From Amblyomma americanum (taxonomy: Eukaryota; Arthropoda; Arachnida; Ixodida; Ixodidae), in assembly GCF_052857255.1 (NCBI RefSeq), contig NC_135497.1:117915744-117979743 (forward strand): a DNA stretch of 64,000 bases. The letters are read 5' to 3'. Below the pieces are notes generated by a model that worked only from the letters and a program-made list of their open reading frames with translations, ran no database searches and was not told the DNA's origin. The translations under genes were made by a program, and so were the position numbers. Position 1 is the first letter of the stretch. The number at the start of each line of letters is the position of its first letter. Shown here piece by piece: positions 24,331 to 33,600 of the stretch.

Positions 24331-24714
24331 GTGAATAAGCTAGCAAATACTAATTATCCAACTTTTTAAACATTGGCTTCAGGAATAAAGTGTGATATCA
24401 GTTGTAGATCATTTTGAAAACAGCTGGCTGAATCAAGGTACCGTTTACGCAGCTTTATTTACCAGTCTTAAAAAAAGCCTGCGAAATACATAAACTACCA
24501 CGTGACAGCTGCTGGCGTATATCTCTCGCCCGCTGCATGCGCAAAGCACCATTGGGGACAGCGTCTCGGAGGAAAATGGATTTTTTTTCTCTGAGGAGCG
24601 TATCTTGAGACCCTGAAGTAACGCTGCCGTAGCGCGATAGCTTTTGTATGGTTTTGAAGCGAAAGCTACACTGGGCTAGCTGCAACGCCTTTCGCGTACG
24701 CCGGAGTTTGACCT

Positions 24715-24895
24715 TCAGCCCAACCACGTTTATCCCTTCCTTACGGCGCGGTTCGGGGGTCCACCCATATAAATGGGACATTTACTGCCCCATTTTCTTT
24801 CCTCAAAATTGGTTCGGGTGTCCACCGATATATGCGAGACAGTTAATAATAATAATAATTACTGCGTCGTTTCCGTTCCACAAAGCCAGTTTCAA
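24715..24895 (+). repeat. Tandem Ruka SINE tail fragments
   Basis: The phrase ggtgtccaccgatatatgcgagacag and its shorter form ggtccacccatataaatggga occur at about 24750 and 24810, each followed by a tttactgc...ccattttctttcctcaaaa-type stretch. An (ATA/AAT)n microsatellite (24845-24860) is inserted. This is the 3' tail of the longer SINE variant, duplicated and without its tRNA head. Confidence 0.55.
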
Positions 24896-25422
24896 AAAAC
24901 AATCTTCAATTTTCTTCGAAAGCAAAGGAAAGGCGCTTAACTGGCCCCCTGGGACAGTGGACACCTCAGTCGCACTTTCAGGTAGTACATCGTGGTGGTG
25001 AGAGAGAGATATGGGCTGCAGGCATTAGCGCTGACAAAAAAATCACAGGATTGCACTTAAGTCTGCTTATGAGCGGAAATGCGAAAGCCTTTCCGTGTCT
25101 GCTTTCTCCCTCCATTTTTCTTTTTTTCCCCTGCAATTTTGTGCTTCTTTTGGCTTTTTACGCGATAGCCTATACAGCTAGCGCTCGTTCAGTCGAAAAG
25201 CGGTCGGCGTCGTAGTAGCAGTATAGTTGGCACCGCGTGACGGAACGGGTGTCCACCGAGATATGCGAGACAGGCGTCATTATAAGTCAGGAGGATAGTG
25301 AGAAACGGAAAACACTGAAACCTTGTGTTGTAGATCAAATCCTGCAAATGCCCCCCCCCCCCCCCCCCCCACTCCAGGTAAAAATTTGTTAATGGTATCC
25401 TGCTTTCTAACGTTCGCTTTCA

Positions 25423-25590
25423 TCTGGTCCCAGAAGGAAGCCGTCTGGTTTGCTGCTAGTTGAAATGGTCCCTGTAGGGCCCCAATTGATTTCTTGCTTG
25501 GATCTACTGGTCCAAGGAAGCCTTCTAGTTTTGAGCTGGGGTCTACTGGTCCCAGAAGGGAGGCAATGGTTTGCTGCTTGTTGATGGGGC
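25423..25590 (+). repeat. Degenerate minisatellite
   Basis: The phrases ctggtcccagaaggaagcc, ctggtccaaggaagcc and ctggtcccagaagggagg recur with intervening gtttgctgcttgttg-type text, giving about three imperfect units of 40-75 bp. No coding meaning is apparent. Confidence 0.45.
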
Positions 25591-25798
25591 CTTCACTTAA
25601 TTGTAAATAAACGATTTCATGGCCAGATGTGTTGCTTCATTGTATAGAATCGTCGGAGATTATGAGCGTCAAGATGGCATGCATGCTGCAGGTTCGCAAG
25701 CGGGGACAAAAACTGGTTTGTGCGTTAATTGGGGCAGCTTCAACCAATGCGACTGCAGTTGCGAGGTCCTACAGCACGCATTACAACCTGCTCTTTTC

Positions 25799-25913
25799 GC
25801 CGTAGTGGCTGCGTTTCGATGGCGGCGCAACGCAGAGGGTCAGTGCACGTTAAATAAACCCAGGTGGCTAAAATCATTCCGAAACCTTCCACTACCGCGT
25901 CCTTCATATCCTG
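25799..25913 (+). mobile_element. Ruka SINE fragment with internal deletion
   Basis: It begins cgccgtagtggctgcg and passes directly into tttcgatggcggcgcaacgc and gtgcacgttaaataaaccca, skipping the tRNA B-box part found in full copies. The 3' part (ttccgaaaccttccacta) is retained. It appears to be an internally deleted copy just upstream of the Harbinger fragment. Confidence 0.55.
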
Positions 25914-26129
25914 GGCAGCGTCTCGAAATGTGCACGCACAAAACGCGCTTCAGTCCAGCTATGCAATGCAAACTGGGCTTGTACGTAAAGCAGCACAGTT
26001 CACGGGAATAATGATGCGAGCTGACGAAACATTATTTTATGGTAAAGATTAATTCTCGCAGAAAACGCGCGATAAGCGAAACGGGCTCATTTCTCGCCTC
26101 AGTGGTAAAAATTTAGCCTACGCGATGCG

Positions 26130-26195
26130 CTCATTTCGGCTGCGCGCCTTAGTGTTCCTGTATATGCTATACAGGAACACTAGCGCGCCTCTGCC
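26130..26195. repeat. Perfect hairpin next to Harbinger copy
   Basis: AGTGTTCCTGTATA (26151-26164) and its exact complement TATACAGGAACACT (26168-26181) are separated by three bases. Outside this, gcgcgc on both sides can pair after a small bulge, giving a stem of about 20 bp. No T-tract follows, so it is not a terminator of the usual kind. Confidence 0.6.
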
Positions 26196-27210
26196 AAAAC
26201 AAGTAATCAGCTGGCCAAACGAAGAGGAGTGGAGACGTACCACAAACGGTTTGAGGAAATGGGCAACAAAAGAGGGTTGGGTGGACTGTCTAAAGTAATT
26301 GGTTGCACTGACGGATGTCACGTCGAAATCGCAAGGCCATCGGAATCGGAGCAGTCCTACTACAACAGGAAAAAGTACCATTCGGTGATTTTGCAAGCAA
26401 CCTGCAATGAGAGAAAAGACTTCATCGATGTGTTCGCCGGGTATCCAGGATCCGTTCACGATGCCCGGGTCCTCAGAAAGTTTTTTTTATGAGGATGCAG
26501 AAGACAAGTGCCGAGGTAGGAATGACTAATTGCTTATGAGGAAAAAAAAAGATATTCCGCGTAAAAGTGAATAATATACAAATAAATAAGTGAAAAAATG
26601 ATTTTAGAGAAACGTGCATGCATTTTGTTTGGCATCTGATAAAATTGATTTCATTTGCAATATTAATGGTACATTTTTTTATATGTGGTACAGTTTTATA
26701 TGTGGTACAGAATTTATTTATTGTCATCTAATATGTGCATGGCACACCTTGATTTTCTAGCTAAATTGAGATTATGTTTCATTAACAGGTCACACAAAAA
26801 AAGAATGCATATATGTTTTTGAAGGTGGATACTTGCTTGGAGATTTGGCATACCCCTTGCTGCCCTGGCTACTCACGCCATACAAAAGCTCTGCAAAAGG
26901 GCTGGCTGGATACCAAGAGAACTACAACCGGATGCACAGCCTTCAGAGGGTTGTAGTTGAAGGGGCCTTCGGGCTGCTGAAGAACCGATTCAGGCGGCTG
27001 TTTTATGTAAATGCCATCTCCATCAAGCAGGTCGTCCTCATCATTATTGGAGCTTGTGTTCTGCACAACTGGTGCGTATGCTACAATAATGATGAGGAGG
27101 GTGATGATGAAGTGGCAGCACCAGGCCTGGATGTCATTGCACAGAATGATGACAGTGGCATTGAACCATGCCCACCCACATTCAGAGACTGCATTGCAAG
27201 GATGCTGTAG
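26190..27210 (+). pseudogene. PIF/Harbinger (HARBI1-like) transposase, frame-broken
   Basis: DDE_Tnp_4-type transposase in two exons. Exon 1 (about 26190-26515) has WPNEEEWRRTTNG, a frame change, then FEEMGNK, the first catalytic Asp in TDGCHVEI (26310-26312), and YYNRKKYHSVILQATC and PGSVHDARVLRK. A T8 run at 26481-26488 shifts the frame; the expected continuation FYEDAEDKCR lies one base over, followed by donor gtagga at 26516. Acceptor acag ends at 26788. Exon 2 has GGYLLGDLAYPLLPW with the second Asp (26842-26844), VVVEGAFGLLKNRFRRL with the Glu (26959-26961), and stop at 27208-27210. The N-terminal ~150 residues of a normal transposase were not found. The triad is complete but two frame breaks remain. 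Confidence 0.8.
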
Positions 27211-27711
27211 ACATTGCTTTCGTAACTGTTCATAGCATTTTGGTGGGCCAGCTGTAGTATGTTCGAAGTTTAGCGTATCTTGCATCTGTGTTCCTTTTCC
27301 TTAATATATTTGCTCAGCCTGTTTAAATGTACTTTCACAGTGCGTACTTCTAAAATGTGTTTTTTGCCATTTCTGGTGGTTGTGAAGGATCGCCTGTTAT
27401 CTTGACTCTGTCTTTAATGTGTGTGCACTGACGCATATATAAATTGTGTTCGCAGACTTGTTTCAAATGCTGACAATCCCATGAAAGCGGTGCAATGTAC
27501 ATTATACACATTTTGATCCATTTATTTATACTCATGATAAGATCAGTGTGAAGGATGCACTGTACAAATAATTTGTTCCATTATATGTATTCCATTTGTT
27601 TGTAATGCAGACAAATCGTGTGTGAAGGATGCATGTCTTTTTTCACAGTATATTTATTGTGCAATATTATATGTGTTCCACTTGTTCGTCGTCCTAGCAG
27701 AAATTCAAAAT

Positions 27712-27945
27712 TGTTGGGTTTAAGGCACTGAAGCAACACACATATGGGCTGTGAGGGGCACCACAGTGGAGGGCTCCGGATTAATTTGGACCACCTGTGG
27801 TTCTTTAACTTGCACTGCCGTTGCACAGAACATGGGCACTTTCGTACTTCACCTTTATCAATAAGAGGCCGCTGCAGCCAGGATATGATACCTTTGACCT
27901 AGGGATCAACAGCCAGATGCCAAAGTCACAGAGCCACCCGGCTAA
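27712..27945 (-). mobile_element. Ruka-like SINE, minus strand
   Basis: On the minus strand the tRNA-like head (gctctgtggctttggc and gatccctaggtc) is followed by gtgcaagttaaagaaccacaggtggtcc, then gagccctccactgtgg, and ends in a taaacccaac stretch at 27712. The order matches Ruka copies elsewhere in the window, with more substitutions, so this is an older insertion. Confidence 0.65.
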
Positions 27946-28804
27946 CAAGTCCTGTGTTAAAGATGCATGCTTGTGTAAATATATAAAATGTTAAAAAAAA
28001 TTTACATGCAGGGGCACATGATGACTCGACAAGAAGTGTTGTATGAACTAGCATGTACATTCACTCAAAAATGTCGTTCTTTTTTTTAAAGAAAAAAGTG
28101 CATAGACAATTTTTTTTTTCTTTGTGTTTTGTCAAGCCTGTAGTACAACATACAAGTGGAAGTGATGTTTCTGATGTCCCTCACAAAACACCTTGAAACA
28201 AACCATATTGTCTGTGTGTATTTTGTTTACAGGGCTTGCATACAAGATGACACATGCAAGAGTCCTTATTTCACTTGTGTGCTGAGCACTCCTTACAACA
28301 TAATAGCCTTGAAGAGGTAGCCGTTTATGTGCATACCACTTCTAAGTAGGTTTCTGTAATGCCATATTCATACTCATGCAGTCTTCAGAGAAAACTAGTG
28401 ATTGCACATCTGCGAACCAACATGTACTCCCTTCTGCATACTGTACAGAGAGCTTTGGGTTATAGCTTGATTACCTCGGTTCATCAAATGTCAGTTTGCC
28501 TGGCTGCCTTTCCTTCAAAATGCATTGCAATAATTTTTTTTTTCACATATCAATGTGTGTTTTGCTTGTTTAAAAATACAATAGGTGAGACAGTTAAAGA
28601 ATTTGATCAAGAAGAGGATGCTTGCCCTGTGTGGTCGCACTGGCCCATGAATATTAATGCCAGGAAATGCATCACACTACTAACATACAGATATTTACCT
28701 CATAGAAAAGGCTGTGGTACCTTTTCTTGCTGTCATGTCAGCTCGCACTGCAAGTGCACATGGTAAGAAACTAACAAGGTCGTTTGTGGAGTGTGTGTAT
28801 GTGG

Positions 28805-28860
28805 AACATATATGCGAGACCACGTATGTATGCGAGACCAAGCATGTATGCGAGACCACA
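28805..28860 (+). repeat. 19-bp tandem repeat, three units
   Basis: The unit tatgcgagaccac plus a gtatg-type spacer occurs three times (near 28811, 28828 and 28846). The core resembles the atatgcgagacag phrase of the SINE tail, so it may be an amplified tail fragment. Confidence 0.55.
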
Positions 28861-29245
28861 ACGTGGGAATGAACCAGTGTTTACCCAGTCCATATAATGG
28901 CAACACATGGGTTTTATTATACAGAGAAGAAATGCTCTTTTGTTAAAGTACATATATATTTACAGAGCGCGCATAGGTATGAACGGCACACTTATTTTTT
29001 GTGAAATAAATTAGTCCAATAACATATCGATTGTCCTAACATAAGTATACTGACCAGGAAATGGCAGAAACAATAAATATGCATAAAGCACGTACGTATA
29101 TGCATAAAGCACGTAATGCACGTACGTCTGTTGCAAAAGTTTACAGTCCACCGCGGCACAGAAATGAACCAGTGCGGTGAATTATAAACTTTTCCACCAG
29201 ACGTACGTGTACGCGTATATAGGGCCAGAATTAAAGTTCGCTGAC

Positions 29246-29578
29246 CTTTACCAGCTCTATTAGTAATATGGTCTTGGCAGGTGTCCATATGTCCTCTGCA
29301 AGTGGCGGCGCGGCTGCAAGGGCCGGAGCAGACCCTCCTGATGGTGCGCTCGACTCCACGTGAAGCCCAGCGTCCTCAGGTGTGATGAAAATGGGCTCGT
29401 TGACTGCGCGCGCGCACGCACGCACGCACAGTTGTGTCGCAAACGGGCAACATCAAATTCGCGTTGAGACCGCCAGCAATCTAGCTGGAGCATGCATCTC
29501 GAGCAGAAAAAAGCTCATATACTCACCGTCGGTAACATCAACCAGCTTATCCTCATGAAAAATGAATTGCCCACCCAT
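29246..29578 (-). CDS. Myb/SANT-like protein, first two exons
   Basis: Minus-strand exon 1 (29578 down to 29527) starts with ATG, encodes MGGQFIFHEDKLVDVTD, and ends in phase 1 at a consensus donor gtgagt. Exon 2 (29403 to about 29246) enters after an acceptor ...gcgcgcag with two bases that complete the split codon in frame. It encodes a Pro/Ala-rich linker and then EDIWTPAKTILLIELVK, the start of a Myb/SANT-like helix. Possible donors are GTAAAG or GTCAGC at 29251 or 29245. The matching phase across the intron argues for a real gene start. Such proteins bind DNA and often accompany Harbinger transposases. Exons encoding the rest of the domain were not identified. The exon pair is fairly secure; the family call is moderate. 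Confidence 0.5.
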
Positions 29579-30414
29579 CTTCTGTGATGCATGGCCGTGC
29601 CTGCAGTTCGCTGCCGTCTTCCGCACATAAGTTTATGACGCGGTCCATTGAGGCGAAGATCCGTTGTGGCCACGGCTGCTATTTCAAATAAGGCGTCGCA
29701 TGTTCGAAACTCCCGCTTCTGTTCTGTCGTCTGCTAGCTACACTCGTAAAATGCAATGGCACTGTATGTACAAGTAGACGGAGCCCAGGGCTCACCGGCC
29801 TGAACACTGTGGACCCCGCACCTCCTGGAGCGTGCCGGGCGTGAGGTTCCGCGTACGCAGCTCGCTGCATGTGCATTCCATTGATGCCCCATAGAAGCTT
29901 CCACACATAGGCTTTGCCGTCTCCGCTGACAGCAAAAGAAATTTCTTCAGCGAGAAAAGGTCGTCGGCCCCCGGCGGCTCTGACAAGGCAGTTCGGGATT
30001 CTTCCCCAATTTTCACACGGCTTTGGGCAGCGTCCGAAATGCGCGATGCACTGCCAGTGTTCTACCTCTCGTGTACTGCCGGTCAGCAGGGGATGAGTCG
30101 GCGCCGGAAGGATTAGCGCGAATAGCTGGCATCGAGGCACCCTAAGCGCGGGCGTCACGCCTCTCAGTAAATCACTACTTCCCACGGAGACGACCTCTCC
30201 CGAGAAATGGGGGGGACGACGACCCAGCTTCTGGCACGTGCTTGGGGAAAGAATAGAGGATTTCTGCTTTCCACCCTCCTCACTGTATTTTCAGTGGCTG
30301 TCTTTTTCGTCTGCATACGTGCGCGGTTTCGCCGTGCTCGATTTCCTTCCGAGTTGCGGGAGCTCGCTGACGTTGATTTAAGTTCAGTCTGGAAAAAAGT
30401 TCAACAACGAAACC
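29579..30414. promoter_or_regulatory. Divergent spacer between Myb/SANT-like and MULE genes
   Basis: About 0.84 kb separates the two head-to-head start codons. It is GC-richer than its surroundings and contains longer open frames on both strands (168 codons on the minus strand at 29679-30185) without recognisable domains. It could serve as a shared promoter region, but no TATA box or initiator could be pinned down. Confidence 0.35.
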
Positions 30415-30614
30415 ATGCTTGCTCCTCCCGAGGAGGGCCTTGGCTTCGGTTGGCAATGCCTCCGAGATGTTGCTGCTTCGGCAGCACATACTGTCGTTTT
30501 ACGAAGCGGCATTCCCAGTGAAGAAGGGGCCTCGGAGTGGGTGAAACGTTACAGCGCTGCTACGAATACATCATGGATCATCTGCAGTGCCCAAAAGGAG
30601 GGCAAATGTCAGAA
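30415..30614 (+). CDS. MULE gene exon 1
   Basis: ATG at 30415 is the first in-frame start after a TAA at 30379-30381. 66 codons plus two bases lead to donor gtaggt at 30615. The C-terminal part (SEWVKRYSAATNTSWIICSA) matches the N-terminal pattern of tick MULE proteins, Trp followed by a Ser/Thr-rich strand. An alternative upstream frame from 30207 is in a different phase and does not join exon 2. Confidence 0.6.
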
Positions 30615-33600
30615 GTAGGTCTGAATTGTTTACTCCGCGCTTTCGGCACATACATTATTGTGCGATTATGATCCGGGTCGCCCGCAAACGCATTAAAAAA
30701 AATTTCTCGTTAGCAGTTCATGAAAATCCTCCAAGGTAAAAAATTGTCACGCACTTTAATTACCACCCCCGGGAAGGGGGAATTGAACTGCAAGGTAGTT
30801 TGTATACACTGCACATTTGTGGACGAGCCTTAGCTTTGCAGGAAAGCAAGCTTCACGTCGCGAAATATGGTCTAAACAGCGGCAGTGCACAACCACAAGC
30901 TACCTTTCCCACAATATTTCCCCATCTTCGTCGAATAGCATCTCAAGCGCTGCATTACATAACTTCAATTAGTTTTTGTTAAAAATTCTCGCGACACGAA
31001 ATCACAGTTAACATGCGATGCGGGAAAGCTACCTTACCTGGAACGAAAGTGCTGTTTCAGAAACAAATTAATTATAACACTGCCGTTAGCATAAATTTGT
31101 TGCAGGCTGGACTTTGCACATGAGTAATGATTTGTAGTTATATTTTGGTAAATAGTTTTGTTTACTATAATTTAAGGTTGTGCTGAGCAGTGTGGCAGGA
31201 TACATGCAAAAATAGGCCAGCAGTTTACACGATCGAGTTTTTAACAATGGTAGCGAAATATGCACACCTAACATTAGTTTGTCTGAAGTATATCAATGCA
31301 CAGATTAGAACATTGAAAAAAGTGGTGTTTTACAGAAGTTTTTAACAATGGTAGCGAAATATGCACACCTAACATTAGTTTGAAGTATATCAATGTGCAG
31401 ATTAGAAAATTTAAGAAAGTGGTGTTTTATAGAATGAACATGTGTCCTTTGCAGAATGGTGTGTCACAAAGTTCGGAGGTGCCACCTCCACTGCCTCAAC
31501 AAAAAAAACACCAAACACAACAAACTGCAATGCAATGATCGATATAAAGATAAAAAAAGTCAACTACAACACCCAAAAGAATGATGCGTATCTCCGAAGA
31601 AATTCTCCGCTGTGTGCATTGATCAAGTTGCACACCCAGCACAACCATGCAACGGAGAGTGCAGCCGCTCTCTGCCTTCTGCGATGCAGTGAAGAAACAA
31701 AACAACTTTTTCACCAGTACTTCGCTGATGGACTTACTCCGGCTGATGCGATACGCCTGCACGAAGGGTCTTTGTGTGTTGAAGGTGACACTGGAAGCCT
31801 ACTGAAACTTGCCAGTGGTGCACTAAACCCAACGAAAAGGACTGTTTATTATATGTACGAGGCCTGGCGGGAGACACATTATGGCACAGTTCAGGAACCA
31901 CTGATGAGGCTGCAGGAGAAAATCCCCGAGTATGCAGAACAAGGTAAGCAAAAAAAAGAAGGGCTTGATGACAGCTAAGTGTGCATGCCACAGACCTTTG
32001 TACAACGTGTTAAAGGGAACATTTTTTTTGTTGCTTGCCACTTGCTAGAGCTGCCAGTGGGAATAAAATGTACTACCTTCAGAAGTTTACTTCTAGTCCT
32101 CCATAAGGGTTCCTTTCTGTACATCGTTCTGTGGCTAATAAGCAGCTATGTCAGTATGAAGGCTAAACCAGTTTTTGCATGTGCTCCCAGTCTGGTTGCC
32201 TTGCTCAGTGACCACACCACAGCAGGGAAGCATCCATGCACAATGCTGCTAAAGGAGCAACACAGCATGGCCTCTAGTTGCTCGCCACAAAAACAGTCTG
32301 AGTTGTGATGTCCTCTAGCAGTCTATTTTTCTATGCCACTTCAACACAAACTCGCGCACTACGCACAGGTGCACAGCTGAATTGCGAACCAATATTTATG
32401 GACACTAGACTGGACCATCTGCCACCGAGAAAACTGTTTTGAGAAAGCCGTCAATTTTGCAAGGTTGTGTTGTAAGCAGTAACATACTTAAAGCTAAATG
32501 CATTATTATTGCTCTGGAAGAAGTGAAGCAAGTTCAAATATGTGTCTCATTAGCCTGTTCAATGTACTGATGAGGGTGGACAATTAACAGAAACAATGCA
32601 CTGAGCATGATCGCTATCTAGTATTGAGACACAGAGATACTCGCTTAGCAATGCCAAGCACCTATTAACCAATAAGGGAAAAATTTGTCAGCTTTAACTT
32701 TGTTTACACAAAGATACCAAAAATGTTGCCTACCCCACTGCACCTTTAGCTTTCTTTGTAATGCGAAAAATTTATTCACGCCTAATGCCAGGAGATAGCT
32801 TTCCTTAACACAAGTTAGTGACAAATATTTGTTCTGCTTACTAAGAAAGCAATATGCCCTAACCCTTTTCAGCCAAATATTTTGCCTAGACAAAACTACA
32901 ATGTAGCACACCCACCAAGCGGGCAGTGAGCGTAAACATCTGCACACGGAGGTACTAACATGTGATACGTCTTGAAAGAATTGCACCCCTTTGTGTAACA
33001 CAGGTCCATGAAGCACTTTATGCTCCGAGTGAAAGAAAAATCCCACCAAACCCCATTTTTAGAGAAATCGTCAAAACACAGAACAGCATACAACGAAGAT
33101 AAAGGACTTGCAATACGTGGATCATAAGGCCAGGACTTATAAAGGACTACTCAATAGAATAAGAAAAAAAAAGAGCTTGGTGAAGTTCTGAGGTCTGACT
33201 AGCAGTAATACTTCAAGGACTGTTAAAGTGAGTGCTACTCCTAAGGTTTATCAAACATTTCAAGTTGACAGTAGCATCACATCTTTGGAGTCCACTCTAC
33301 ACAACAAAAAAACCATTTTTCAAGTTATTTAGTGAACCCATTTTAAAAAAAGCAAGAACAGCAAGCCGAAACTGAAATTCAGCCTGTGGCCAGGGGCGTG
33401 CTTCGCGTGATGCTGAAATGCCGACACAGCATCATTGAAAAATATGCATATTCGTCTTGCATGGCTGAAGCAGTGACTGAAAACAATGAGTCCTTTCATA
33501 AAATGTTACGATGACCTAAAACAGCATGAAAATTTTGTTAGTGAAGCAGCTAGAAAGTATAAACGCACGGGGAATGTTTGTGATGCCGAAAATGCAGTCT

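Larger units (their letters stand above)
24331..26189. other. Spacer with SINE tails and simple repeats
   Basis: No gene is recognised. Contents: duplicated SINE-tail sequence at 24715-24895 and 25243-25276, a C-tract at 25351-25371, a degenerate tandem built on ctactggtcccagaagg (25423-25590), a headless SINE (25799-25913), and a hairpin immediately before the Harbinger copy (26130-26195). Confidence 0.5.
27211..29245. other. Spacer between Harbinger and Myb/SANT exons
   Basis: No gene is recognised. A minus-strand SINE lies at 27712-27945 and a three-unit 19-bp tandem at 28805-28860. If the Harbinger transposase and the Myb/SANT exons belong to one element, its internal sequence and the rest of the Myb/SANT gene should lie here, but I found no convincing continuation exon. 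Confidence 0.45.

Noticed and set aside
25351..25371. C-tract (and similar G and C tracts near 10093 and 42263) as functional sites
   Set aside because: Simple homopolymers with no associated feature; also prone to assembly error.
29679..30185. 168-codon minus-strand frame between the divergent genes
   Set aside because: It lies in GC-rich sequence where long frames occur by chance, has no domain, and does not splice to the Myb/SANT-like exons.
30207..30521. Alternative MULE start with a membrane-like N-terminus
   Set aside because: The frame starting at 30207 has a hydrophobic stretch but is out of phase with exon 2. The frame from 30415 joins in phase and carries family-like sequence.
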